Below, piece by piece: positions 10,138 to 21,349 of a stretch of 64,000 nt of DNA. Source of the stretch: Bremia lactucae (taxonomy: Eukaryota > Oomycota > Peronosporomycetes > Peronosporales > Peronosporaceae); assembly GCF_004359215.1 (NCBI RefSeq), contig NC_090614.1, positions 3,480,926-3,544,925 of the forward strand. The letters are read 5' to 3'. Within the stretch, counting starts at the first letter, position 1. Every line of letters begins with the position of its first letter. A model generated the notes under the pieces. The model did not search any database, was not told where the DNA came from, and worked only from the letters and a program-made list of their open reading frames with translations. The position numbers and the translations under genes are program-made.

Positions 10138-10405
10138 CTGCTGATCTCGTGGTTGTCACGACAAACTTAAGTTTATTGATAAAAGCGTAGCACCTATTTT
10201 GTCGACTACTAAATTCGAAACAGAAAATGTATCCCTAATTTCTCTTGTGTTTTCTTATACTTATTTAACTCGCCACTCAAGCGAAGAAGTCTTACCTACT
10301 AAAGGTCAATACTAGGCTTTAGGATTAAGAAAAAGCAAAATGTATTCACAAATTAAGGGTCTGCGTAACGATCTTTTATTCATTGACTTTAATATAAAGT
10401 AAAGC
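10138..10405. other. Upstream region of the ankyrin/TPR gene
   Basis: 268 bp of AT-rich sequence separate the ATG of the minus-strand ankyrin/TPR gene from the LTR at 10406. The promoter should lie here, but I recognise no specific element. Confidence 0.4.
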
Positions 10406-10840
10406 TGTAATGGGGTGTATCGTTACATGAAATTATCACATAAAATATTACTTTATATATTATGTAAAGGGTAGATATTTTTTGGAGAATATTACTTTAC
10501 GTAGTAATATTCTAAAAGCTAATCCATTGGTAGATATAGACCATTATCTACTTTCTCCGCGGTCCAGTCAGCGCTGGACGCGCGCAAAGAGAGAGACAGA
10601 TAAGACTTTACTAATGTTTTGTATTCGTTTATAATTTAGTTAGTATAAATAGATAGAAACAAAAGAGCTTAATTATGTTAAACACAATATTCTCTTAACT
10701 CTTTAAAGCAAGTGTTTTAAAAAAAAAGTCTTCCTCTACACGTACTAGTGTACGTGAAGTGACGTGACGCACCACTCGTACTGAAGCAGCGCGAATTGGA
10801 CTTGTACTGTAGCAGTACAAGTCGGCAGTGCCCCGTTACA
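10406..10840 (+). repeat. LTR, plus orientation (435 bp), apparently solo
   Basis: It starts TGTAATGGGGTGTATCGTTACATG and ends GTGCCCCGTTACA, the same termini as the LTRs at 711-1161 and 51695-52152 in reverse. It carries the CACGTACTAGTGTACGTGAAG cassette and the GTACTGTAGCAGTAC palindrome near its U5 end. No gag follows; another LTR begins only 9 bp downstream at 10850. It therefore seems to be a solo LTR or the scar of a deleted element. Confidence 0.7.
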
Positions 10841-10849
10841 AAACCGCCT

Positions 10850-11427
10850 TGTAACGGGCTAACTGCCTTATGTTACTCGCCCGGTAGGAACACCTAACGG
10901 GGAGGTCAGTTACTTCATGTGCGGCTAGTTGACCTGTCACTCGGGTGAGATTCATATAGTCATCCACCCTTGTGTATGTGATGCACAGAATGGCATCCAG
11001 ATTAAATAGGATGACGTCTGGGATTAAATTCATCTGCGAGACGACGCCTTTAGAATAAATACGCCCGCCTGGTAGAAATGCACATCTGCAGAGATGGCAT
11101 CGAGCGATTAGAGAGTTCAAGTTGACCTCATCTCCATCTTTAGTGGCTTTCATTTGGAGAGAAACACAATATTAGGTCTGAAGAATCCGTAAGACCTCAT
11201 TGTAAGACGTGATGTAGAGAAGTTTTATATTTTAATTCTAACCAGTCTTGAAACTACTTCCTAGATAACAAGTGCGCACGTGAAGCCGGGTAATCGCTTC
11301 CATGACGACGCTTGTCCTCAGGTACCTACTTCAATGTGTGAGGTTGCTTAGGTATTCACCAGCTACGTCACTGTGCTTGACGGTGAATGCATAGAAGAGC
11401 GCGATATTATAGAAGCGCATGCCTACA
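10850..11427 (+). repeat. 5' LTR of the complete gypsy element
   Basis: 578 bp. It shares blocks with the 3' LTR at 15713 such as 'GTCACTCGGGTGAGATTCATATAG' versus 'GTCACTCGAGTGAGGATCATATAG', and 'ATTAAATAGGATGACGTCTG'. Its end is fixed by the primer-binding site. Confidence 0.75.
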
Positions 11428-11554
11428 CTTGGTAGCACTAGTAATCCTTTCCACGACTCATCCCTCTAAGCGTGTCAGTGAGAATGAGCATTATAGATTA
11501 GGCTCATTTCCCACACCTATTCGAACATCATCGGGAGGTGGTAGAGCACTTGGC

Positions 11555-12470
11555 GCAAGGACTTGTTGAGCAAGCCCTATCCAGGCTCCTGGGCAGTCTT
11601 CTTGAGCAAAATGTTGCCCAGTTGGAGCAGTTTGAGGCATTTGTGCTCAACACCGAAGGGTCGCGTCCGAGACACACAGCCATGCTACGGCGGAGTCCAA
11701 TTATTTAAATCAAAAATAATGTATGGTGAATCTTTTGCTTCTATAAATAAAGACATATTGCTCCTTAAGACTCAGGATAAGCTTAGGCGAGAGCAGGCTT
11801 AATGAGAGCATCTCAACAGCACCATTGAGATGCTCTCCCTCCGGCCGCATCAGCCGAGGCCCATTCGAATGGACCCGCCCAAGTTCGGAGGAACTGCAGC
11901 GCACGCGACCGTCCACTGGTTCGACCTGGAGGAGTTGGTGTGGTGCACCTCATCGAGGACGAAATTTGGATGGTGTGGCACGCAATGTTGCATTTTGCGC
12001 GGTAATATCTCAGAGTGGGCTTACTTGGCACTTGTGGCGGACGGTTAGGCGGTTCCTTCACGAACGATATTTAAGACAAAGATTCGCGACATATATTAGC
12101 CGCCGAACAACGAAGTGTTGCTTCAGGCGCAAGGCTTTGGGCGATCCTTGCAAGAATGTAAAGGAGATGCGCTCGCTGCCGGCAATCCATTACTTTGATT
12201 CCGAAACCTGAACACATAAAGCTGTCCAGGTCCATGAACGGACTGCGGCACGGTCCATCGCGACAGTCTCTTTCTAGAAGATGACGCCGACGATGGAAGT
12301 GGAAATTTAAACAGCCTTTGTTTAGAAACAATCCTTCAACATCAATGACTCGACAACATGCCGGCGGTCGATAGGCTGGATGCCACTCCCAAAAGCTGGA
12401 CGATTTAGACGTAGTCTGCTATAATTGCGGCAAGCGCGGCCACATGATGACTCGCTGCTATGCCAGAGTC
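11555..12470 (+). pseudogene. Gypsy gag with CCHC knuckle, interrupted
   Basis: The capsid begins 'GLVEQALSRLL', matching the gag at 1455. It is broken by about 75 bp of unrelated AT-rich sequence around 11700-11775. It resumes with 'RMDPPKFGGTAAHATVHW' near 11868. A complete zinc knuckle (CYNCGKRGHMMTRC) lies at 12417-12458. Several frameshifts and stops are present. Confidence 0.7.
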
Positions 12471-12559
12471 CCAGCTCGTCGTCCACGGTGAGCGAAAGCA
12501 TCCTAGAAACGGACGAATAGAAACGGTTCGCTTTTTAAGGCTAAGATGTCTTGAAAAAC

Positions 12560-14620
12560 CACCCGTATTCTTAAATTCTGTAAGAGACCGTGATGTGTTC
12601 CCGGAAGAAATGCCGAGCCGCCTACCGGCCGATAGGGGCATTGGGCACGAGATTGTTTTAGAACCTGAAATCAATTATTGTGGACCCAGGCATTGGCCGT
12701 TGCCGAAATAATAAATCAATTATATCGATGAGTTTTTCGACAAGCGAGCCAAAGCGGGACATGTACTGGGAGCAGGTCACCTCGATGCAGTCCTGTCTTC
12801 TGTCTGCGTAAGGCCACAGGTGGACTGCGCGGGTTTACGTTTACAATAAGCTGGACACGACACCATTCCGGCGCAAACACCGATCCCGCGGAAAGATGTT
12901 TTGTAGATCTTCATAGGAAAGTCAACTATTTTCTTCTCGTTAAGTTTGAAGGTTGGCTTCTATCAGGTACTCATGAGAGAGTCCGATGTAGCCAAAACGG
13001 CATTAAGCACTTCAAGCGGTATGATGTCGGAGTGGCTTGTGATGCGTCAAGGGTTGAAGAACGCACCGGCGACATTCAACCGAGTGGTGGCTCACGTGAT
13101 GCGTCAGCATTGAGTCTTCGCGGCACATTACTTTAACGATGCATTTGTGCGTTGTAGAACTGAGGACGGGCTGAGCGAAATAGAGTCGCACAAGCGCCAT
13201 TTGGACGCTGTCTCTGGATGACGCTCAGTGATACGTCAACTTTCAAAAGTGCGTCATATGGACCCCCGAGATACCTGTGCTGGGCTGCACCGTAGGTACA
13301 TATGGTGTACGAGCAGACCAAGACGATGTTAAATCGTACAGAAATGGCCAATCCGACGACACGTGAAGGATTTGCACCAATCCGTAGGGCTCGTCATTTT
13401 CTTGCATAAGCACAGCACAAATTATGCGGAGCGGACTAAGCTCTTTTCTCACCTCCTAAGAAAGGATACAGAATGGGTCTAATCAGAAGAACAAGTAGAT
13501 GCACATACATCGGTGAAGCAATCTCTTGTAGAGGCATCGTCTTGGCATTGCCAGGCGCGTTTAAGCTGTTAAGCTTTGTCTGCAAAGCAAGCAATTTTTC
13601 AATCGGCAGCGCACTCTTGCAGAAGGATGACTACGGTGTCGACCGTATACGGATCACGCATCATCGCGGACCGCAAGAACTCACCACACCTCTTGTCTAA
13701 AATGGCAAGATGGCTTACATTCTGCTCTAAATTTAATCTAAAACTTGAATAAATGCCAAGAAAGTCGAACTTCTTGGCTGACTTTTTTCGTGCAGACCAA
13801 ACTTCAAGGAAATACACCAAAAAGTGTGGCTATTGCTAAAACATAATTTCAGTCGTCAACGCTGGCAGTCATGAAGGCGTGCCACGTGACGAGCTCGTAA
13901 GCCTCTAAATACAGGAGGGCTATAGTCAGAACGACCATTTTCGCCTGGATTACTTTGGTGGCACGAAAGGTAACCCTTCCGTCGCACCTGAAGGCTAAGC
14001 TAAATCGCTTTAGCTACAACGATGGCCTGTTATGGCATTAGTTGTCACCTTGTGATCCCCTCCATGTGTTTCATGACAAAGTTCTCAAGCTGATGATTTT
14101 TCACGAGCTCCATGATGCACCATCTCATGGGCATCTGGGCCATCTGGGCCGTGAAAAGACTTTCTTACGATTGCCAGAAGAATTTTGGTGGTCACACCTA
14201 TATAGATAGGTGTCCAACGATATTCGCTCTTGTGAACAGTGTCAGCGCGTGAAGCCAGCATCGCCCAGCAGTGCGCCGCTGAAGCCGATACCGATTCAAA
14301 CATATTGTTGGAAGTCAGAAAGTCTGGACTTCATTTTTGGCATGCCGCCCAACCACGAAGGTCAAACGGGGCTCGTCGTATTCGTAGACAGACTGAGCAA
14401 AAAAGTGCATTTTGCACCATACAGCAGGCAAGGAGGCAACTCTCTTGTTCCTGAATCATGTTTACCAACTACAAGGGATACCCGAGTCCATAGTATCAAA
14501 ATGGGATCCACGTCTTACGTCTAGTTTTCGGAGCCATGTGTTTGAGCTGCTAGGTAGCAAGCTCCACGTGTCTACAGCTGATCATCCCCTGACAGGTGGT
14601 GAAACAGATCAAATGGACTA
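12560..14620 (+). pseudogene. Gypsy RT, RNase H and integrase remnants
   Basis: RT begins near 12590 ('DVFPEEMPSRLPADRGIGHE') and runs to about 13450. Its catalytic box reads YFND (about 13127-13138) in place of YFDD, which should abolish activity. RNase H blocks ('NFSIGSALLQKDDYG') lie at 13590-13640. Integrase has its zinc region at 14060-14270 ('SCEQCQRVKPASPS') and core at 14320-14620 ('SLDFIFGMPPNHEGQTGLVV', 'FVDRLSK'). Frames change repeatedly. Confidence 0.75.
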
Positions 14621-15103
14621 GCAGGAGTAGCGTATCAAAGAGAAGCAGGGTAACAATACCGCCCATAACTTCTCTCACATGCAAATGAGCGAAGTTGATT
14701 TGCTGCCACTACATTTTCGCCTATCGCAATGTGGCTGAAAACGGTGCAGTAATTCTATTTCGTAGTGTTGGTTATTTCATTCGAACGCAACACGACCGGG
14801 ATCGGGGAATTATACGGCCAAGTGATTCCCTTGTGTTTTTCACGAATGGTAGACGCCATGATAACTATAAGCGTCTGGAAGGGCGCGCTATAGGAGCGAC
14901 TCACTAACTAGTTTCATCCGAATGAGGCCATTCAGATGAAGGTGGTATTGGAAGTATGCAACCAGTCACATAGCCGTGTTCGATACGGTTAAATTGTGAC
15001 ACAGTGAATACGACCTCGTGCGGTCCGTTGAGCTTGATGCTCAGTATTTTCTGCGTCAGGCTCCCCATTGTGGATAGTCTGAACGACAGATGTTGGTAAC
15101 CAA

Positions 15104-15463
15104 CTAAGAAGCAATTGCACCTATACGGGCAGTGCTTTCATGGGTGATTGCAGCGCTTGTTAGCGCAGCCGATGAGACATATTCCTTGTTGACGTTAGGC
15201 AAGTTCACCTTCGCAACATTAGGCGTCCCCATGTCAGGAGCAATAGGTATAATTCGGATGGGCATTATATCGCTTTCACCCTTTACCATCAGCTCGCTGT
15301 GGTCATTACTACTATGAGTTGATGGCAGCGGCGTCGACTTATTATAGTCGATAATGAACGACTGATCTACATCCTCAGTATGCAAGTGGGATCGATCATT
15401 GTTTCCAATTGACAGCGCGACAGCAGCAGTGCCTGTCGGCACCGTAACCGTAAAATTAGGCAC
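15104..15463 (-). other. Open reading frame antisense to the element's 3' region
   Basis: A 119-codon frame on the minus strand lies between integrase and the 3' LTR, antisense to the element. It is Ser/Thr/Ala-rich with no domain I recognise. It may be a chance frame. Other plus-strand elements here also have minus-strand frames in this position (25.3-25.8 kb and 44.06-44.35 kb), but those are not obviously similar in sequence. Confidence 0.2.
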
Positions 15464-15712
15464 AGCGGCGTACCATTGCGACGCGTACGCTATATTTTGG
15501 GTTGTGTGGGTGTCTCTGCAGACAATCCATCAGCTTTGCCCCTTTACTTGAAATGAAGAGCGCCGTGTGATGACGCCCTCGTTGAAGCGCACACTGGTTA
15601 TTAGAGGAATGTTTAAGAGAACTGAAGCGGCACATGGAGACGGCTCGCTGACCCTCGTTCCTCCCTTTAACGATGTTACTAAAAATGAAAACCGATTTTG
15701 AAGAGGGGGTGG

Positions 15713-16224
15713 TGTAATGGGTTAACTGCCTTACCTTACATACCCGTTAAGTACACTTAACGATGAGATCGATCATTTCATGTGAAGTTTGTTGACACGT
15801 CACTCGAGTGAGGATCATATAGTGATCCAATCTTGGATATGTGATGCAGACAGGTGTATTCACATTAAATAGAATGACGTCTGAGACTGACGTCATCTGC
15901 GAGACGACAAATTCAAAAAAATATAAGTTAAAGATGCACATCTACAAAGGTGACATCGATTGACTTGTTAAATAGTTTTTTCTTTAATTATATCAAATAC
16001 GAATTAGTCTTAAACCTCTTTCTAGATAAAAAGTGCCCTCGTGAAGCCGGGTAACCGCTATCGCGACGACAATTGTCCTAAGTTCCTTGTTCGTTGAGCG
16101 AGGTCGCTTAGGCGCCCACCAATTACCTCTTTGCACGTGAGAAATGACAGTTACACCGCTTCCTCACTGTGCTTGAAGGTGTGAGCATCGTATTGCGTGG
16201 CTGCTATAGAAGCGCCCGCCTACA
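15713..16224 (+). repeat. 3' LTR of the complete gypsy element
   Basis: 512 bp, directly preceded by the polypurine tract GAAGAGGGGGTGG. It is collinear with the 5' LTR at 10850-11427 except for small indels. Confidence 0.75.
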
Positions 16225-17199
16225 GCCTCTAGGCAGTGCGCGTTTGATTTAAACTTAATTCAACCAATCGACAGGACTATCGGATTGGATAATAATTTTG
16301 TACTTATTTATATATTTCTCTTAGAGGAAATAGTATTTACTAAAAATCCTCTTTTAAGTTTTTGAAGACCATGTTTTAAATTTTGAAAAGGTGAATTATA
16401 CGGGACACACCGTTACACGACGAGCAGAGAAAAATTTTAAGTTGCTAAGCTTGGCTGAGCATTTAAAGGTCAATTCTAAGAAGCGTAGTATAGGGACTGT
16501 ATCAATTTTCAGTCCGAGGGCTTTATGATGGGTAGCAACTTGATGGTCCGGAGGACATCTAACATCGAGAAAGGCTCAAAACAATCGTATTGTCGTCGTG
16601 GCTTAATTTTAAATCGCTGAGCACGGTTACAAAGTCGCGTAACGCTTGTTTTAGAGCTGCGGGTCTGACAAAGAATCGGCCGCTGTTTGAATGTGAAATA
16701 GTTTTCGATTATGTGTCGTCTTTCCGGAAATGCTGCCTCTAAGCTCGTTTTAATCCCTGAACTAAATTAGTATTCCTTTCAATTTGAGACAAGCTTGGGT
16801 TGCCACACATAGTCGTTTTGAGGCGGACACCCTGTAAATGGTTTATACCACCTAAAGCCTCCTGCTGTGGTCTAGATGAGGCCTTTTGGTGCCAAAAGGT
16901 ATGGGTGCGCCTAGGCTAGGAGTCTGACTCAGATACACCGTACTCTGTTTTACCTTTTTCATTATCTGCCGGATATTGGTGACGTAGTCGAGAACCTTTA
17001 TATCCCATATATTTCTAGCTCTATATCTCGACGTATCGATTCCGCTAAGTACTCTTCGTGGACGCATGCTGGCATCGACGTCCGGATTGGATAACGGACT
17101 GGCTTCGAGTTGGCTCGATTGCGCCTATTACGGTCGATCACTGTTGAATTACGTTGCGCTATGAGCTCAAAGATGGACTTACGGTCGAGATTGCAAACC
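16225..17199. other. AT-rich repeat debris
   Basis: The stretch near 16245 ('TTAAACTTAATTCAACCAATCGACAG') resembles U3-type sequence also seen near 28550, 41710, 47905 and, inverted, 48580. Two short minus-strand frames (16852-17228) look like retroelement spacer and have no domain I recognise. Confidence 0.35.
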
Positions 17200-17600
17200 G
17201 GATAGTAAGTTATATTTTTTGAGTGCATCTCAATCTTACCGTAAACTTTATCCTTCCGTTAATGCTTTCCTGTCGTTCGCGCTGCGCTCCCTTTCCCACA
17301 TATGTGGACAACCATAAAATGGGGGACGTCACTGTCTGGCGGTACAGTGCTGGTGAACCTTAAACACCACTTCCCGAAGGTCTTACTATTTGTCGTTGCC
17401 GGGTATCGAGCCGGTGACCGGTGGGATGCACCGCCCTGCCTTACCCGACTGAGCCACAACACGCGATATTTTCCAAACTCAAATTCTCCGCATTTTTCTT
17501 GTCATACGATCCCCTATACACGCATATGCATAAAGCGCAACACTTTCGATGAACACATCAATCTTCAACAAAAACCCGCAACAGCATGGTAATTTATTGA
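17200..17600 (-). repeat. tRNA-related repeat (SINE candidate), copy 2, inverted
   Basis: This is the inverted copy of 5872-6250. The tRNA-like head is at 17461-17391 on the minus strand. The 3' body and tail run toward 17200 ('CAATCTTACCGTAAACTTTATCC' on the plus strand), and the shared 5' flank extends to about 17580. The two copies differ by scattered substitutions and small indels. Like copy 1 it lies beside the protease region of a minus-strand gypsy element. Confidence 0.6.
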
Positions 17601-17739
17601 TTATCAAAAATGAAGCGCCGGTGAAAGTACTAAAACCTGCTTGACGACCGCTCTCTATGCCATGCAAACATAAAATCTATTAATCCTGCTAGCAGACCGA
17701 AGCCGACAATACGTATAGTAACCTTTACATTTGGGGTTT

Positions 17740-18315
17740 TCATTCTCCATTGCCGATGCTGCCAGCGTCTGAGCGTCTTCGAATCCTCGTGCTTGAAATA
17801 AGGCCTTCTAATCTGGACTTTCCGGCCATATTCCTCCTAATCTGTCGAGATGTGAACTCTGTACACAGCTGAAATCGCCAAATAGTACCACCATAGGTAC
17901 AGACCATGGCCATCTCTTTGTATTTGGCGGAATAGACGCTTTTCTCATGCCTGTCGTTTGAAGCATAAACGTTGACAATTAAGATGGAGTCAACGATGAA
18001 TGCTCGACACTTCTCATCGTGAGAGACGTCGAGGCCTTTCATAATCAATTTCATTACAACTCCACCAGAGCCGTCGCAGACGAGAGCGCGCGTCGATAAT
18101 AACGAAAGACACGATGCGCTAAAGAAGTTGTTATCTGCTCCTAAGTATAGGAGAGCGCACAAAGGTGACCACGAACCGGCGACGTAAAGATCCACGATAA
18201 TCAACTGCGAGTCACGATTTGGTGTGGTGGCAGTCAAATGCGCGGGAAGCACGCTGGGGCTAGGAGTCTTAATTGCCACCGAAATTTTATACCAAGCTTT
18301 CAACCAGTAGGGCAC
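17740..18315 (-). pseudogene. Gypsy aspartic protease region
   Basis: A 191-codon open frame whose first third is oomycete gypsy retropepsin: 'RDSQLIIVDLYVAGSWSPL' followed by 'LGADNNFFS', which stands where the catalytic DSGATNNF motif should be. The catalytic Asp-Ser pair is altered (L-G-A), so the enzyme would be inactive. The later part aligns only loosely. It continues the gag upstream at 18.4-19.25 kb on the same strand. Confidence 0.55.
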
Positions 18316-18399
18316 CTCGCACCTACTGGTTGTTGTCGTTATTTGACTGTGAAACTCGATCAGAGACGAAGTGACCAGCTACGTCAGCGCGATTGACTA

Positions 18400-19250
18400 C
18401 GGGAGCTGGTGCGGGGCACTCAGCGGCTCTATGGCCTTGTTTACGGCGATAAAAGCAGGTCCGTGGACGGTCATTTTTTGCAGACTGTCGAACAGGAGTT
18501 AGACGACGTCGATCTCCATCGCAATCGGAATAGCGCTTGTATAGAAATATGTCATGGTATAGTCCTCGCGCAGCGCGAGGTCAAAGTAGCGCGTAAGGAG
18601 AGGTCGTCGTTCACGTCGCTGCTGTGCTCAACGACGCCGAATTGACAGCAACTCGCCGATTCTCATCGACAATGTTACGACACACGACGACACTCGCGAA
18701 CTTCACGGAACGAGTCCGTGAAGATAGAAATGTCTCTCTATTCTGGTGCAAGTAAGGACCCTCTTCCCTGAATCGATAATTTCAAGTAGTCAAAGCTGAG
18801 ATAAACTCGCGTTTGATTGAGTCGCCAAAAGCAAATATGAATTTTCTTCTCTCCTAGGTTTCCCGGGAAGGCCAAGGAGTGAGATCTCGGAAAACCGTTG
18901 TGGAAGATTGTGCGCTTTCGACCCTGTCCGTGTTACAAAACAAACTGCGAATCGCCTTTGATCCACTCAAGACGAATCCGCGTGCGCGCTGAGTTCTTTG
19001 CGCTTTCCTCCAAGGAAGATGAATTTTCACGCGTGAGGCAATAGCACGTCATAAATTCACGCATGCCAAACACGAAGATGTGGACCTGGAAGCCACGTCA
19101 ATGGGCTTTGTGATAATGCACGAAGCCAAATGTCTTGTCTTTCTGACGAAGTCGTGTCCCGTTTAGGAGGCGGTGGAGTTCATGCCCCTCGATTTTCTAT
19201 ACTGGTGAGATGAGGGGAAGTCGTGCGATTCAGAGTAAATCTCTGGAGTT
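18400..19250 (-). pseudogene. Gypsy gag with damaged zinc knuckle
   Basis: Minus-strand capsid-like sequence runs from the primer-site region near 19.3 kb toward the protease. A zinc-knuckle remnant (C-x2-R-x4-H-x4-C, about 18461-18420) has its second Cys changed to Arg. The longest open plus-strand frame here is only an antisense shadow. Confidence 0.45.
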
Positions 19251-19314
19251 GGCGACGGCGAGGAAATACTCATCTGAGACTTGGTTATGGGAATGACCAC
19301 AAAGTACTACGAGG

Positions 19315-19591
19315 TGTAACGGGCTTAGAGCGATGTTTCCTGGCTTGCACGTGCGCGATAAACGTTAAGTAAGTCCGTAATATATAAACTTTGATTTTGA
19401 AAACTCTAAGTATGAAATGATCTCCTGACCTCATGGAAGTCTTTCATCTACGTGCTGACATCTTACTGGTTAATAGTGGGTATGTCCCCCCAACATTGGA
19501 CGTGCTGCACACGCTGAATTGGACATAACACCTTACTTAAGTAACATGTATAAGTAAGCTAAGTATCACGTAACGAGAAAGACCCAATACA
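19315..19591 (-). repeat. LTR, minus orientation (277 bp)
   Basis: It starts TGTAACGGGCTTAGAGCG and ends CCCAATACA on the plus strand. It is the inverted counterpart of the LTR at 26527-26819 (shared 'CTTAGAGCGA', 'TAGGTAAGTCCGTAATATAT', 'GTGATACTTAGCTTA'). A degenerate primer site (TCGTAGTACTTTGTGG) adjoins it at about 19298-19312, so it is the 5' LTR of the minus-strand gag/protease remnant. Confidence 0.65.
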
Positions 19592-19617
19592 GTTACCATC
19601 ATCACCTTGCAGATAAA

Positions 19618-20790
19618 GTGGCTTATAAGCTGCCATGGTCGATTATGGGCGTCAAAGATTTCATTCGACGCCAATCGCTAGAAGATCGTAAGCTCAAGTT
19701 CGTTGAGCGCGATATACCTCTGATGAGAATGACAGTGCGCCTAGCAACACGCGCATCTATAACAGTAAATAAACGTGTAGTTGGCACCAGTACACATCAA
19801 AGCGTAACAGAACGACGATGGTTGCAACGTACTGGACTAGTATTACAGATTTTATATCAACCATAAAATACTATATTTTAGACAGCACAAGCCATGCCTT
19901 AATTGTCTGTTACGACACATGTTTCTTGTTCATCAAATTACCATATGATGGACGTCTTTGAGCCCTCACAAGCGCGTGATGTCCTAGGATTGAATATTTG
20001 TGGTTCGGCTATAGAACGACTGCGCAAGACCTCAGTGTGGCGATACATCACACTGTGGATTTAGATCCGACGACTGTGCAAAAGAACAGGCAGCGTCGAA
20101 GGTAGACCAATCAAATGGACCGAAATAAGGATGTTTGCTTCGAAAGCAACATTCAAGAAATGCTTTAACGCCTAACACTAATAGACAGTGCGAAAGTACT
20201 AGATCGACTGGATGTCGATCGCAGAGGATCTCGCCATGATTGCGCAACCGCTGCTAGAAGCGATTGGGGCGGGTACTTCGACATAAAAAAAGGAGTAAAT
20301 TTCATTGAACTTGAGGGATTATGTCTTCAAGATTCTACGGGAAAAAAGTCCCCAGAAACCTTAGGAAATAAGTTCAAAATAGAAAACTGAGACATTATAT
20401 GTCTTTAATATCAACAGATCAAGTTTAGGCGTTGATACACTTGATCTAGTAGCGCCTCCGAATTTTATTGTAGAGATTAATCAATTGGAAGCGATCGACA
20501 TCTTTTTCGCCCGATCGCTCACCAGCGTGCCATGGGAATGGGTTAACCTCCCCACGTAGCTCTCTGACCTTCTGTATGAGTAAAGCAACAGGAGGGTGGA
20601 AGATTGTGCATGCATTCGATAAGTTTTATGCTGCAACGGTACCGGCTCAAACGCTTATACCGAGAAAGGACGAATCATTGATGTTATATCAAAGCATACC
20701 AGCTTTTCGTCCATGAATTTGAAGGAGAGATTTTCTTAGATCCTCATGCGTGAACAGGGGCTTTCGTTCTGAGGAGTGTGTTCCCTGCGA
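19618..20790 (+). pseudogene. Gypsy protease and RT fragments
   Basis: The plus strand carries 'MTVRLATRASITVNKRVVG' (about 19723-19780), a gypsy protease motif that recurs on the minus strand at 41.1 kb. An RT fragment follows near 20590-20690 ('GGWKIVHAFDKFYAATVPAQ'). The intervening pol sequence is degenerate. The plus-strand LTR remnant at 20846 is probably its 3' end. Confidence 0.5.
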
Positions 20791-20845
20791 TGTATATTTT
20801 AAGCGAATGACTTGTTAAGCCACCATAGGGACGTGTGGTGCCCCT

Positions 20846-21085
20846 GTAACAATTAAACGATGTGTTATCCAATATAATATATGAACATAATGAAATCTTC
20901 GTTCATGGCCGAGCCATGGGCTAACGGCGTACGTTATCGAATCAATATTCGAAAGCTTATTACTGGTAAAAGCGTTTTAGCAACTTAAAACCTTTCTCTG
21001 CATGTCGTGCACGTGGAGTCGCGCTCCTTATTATGAGTACAATTTGGCTAGCACTGTAGCAGTACTAGCGAATGGTGCCGTGTTG
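20846..21085 (+). repeat. Degenerate LTR, plus orientation
   Basis: It begins TGTAACAATTAAACG, contains 'GTCGTGCACGTGGAGTCGCGCTCC' and the palindrome 'CTAGCACTGTAGCAGTACTAG', and ends near 'GGTGCCGTGTTG', the decayed counterpart of GGCACCCCGTTACA. Boundaries are approximate. Confidence 0.5.
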
Positions 21086-21349
21086 ATTATCCACTACCAT
21101 ATCGAATACATTTATACGCCATATTTATAGGGTTTTTGTGAGTTCAGCTATTCCATCAAAAGTATTTTTCTCTTAATCTAACTGCTCAATCTAATACTTG
21201 CAAATTTCTGATTTATATAAGCAAACGTTCCAGTCGCTATTAGCACCGCTGATAGACAGCAACGGGATTTTAACAGCGACGAACTCCTACGTTGCTGTCA
21301 CGTAGCAAATATAAGCACGTTTTAATGGCACAGTATAGGCGCTATCCTT

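Larger units (their letters stand above)
10850..16224 (+). mobile_element. Complete but degenerate Ty3/gypsy element
   Basis: A 5.4-kb plus-strand element with a 5' LTR (10850-11427), a primer-binding site (TGGTAGCACTAG from 11430, 2-nt spacer), gag, RT, RNase H and integrase remnants, a polypurine tract (GAAGAGGGGGTGG, 15700-15712) and a 3' LTR (15713-16224). The LTRs share their start (TGTAACGGGCTAACTGCCTTA / TGTAATGGGTTAACTGCCTTA), long interior blocks and the end GCC..CCTACA, but differ at many positions, so the insertion is old. GCCT abuts both outer ends (10846-10849 and 16225-16228), a possible short target-site duplication. No protease is recognisable between gag and RT. Confidence 0.8.
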
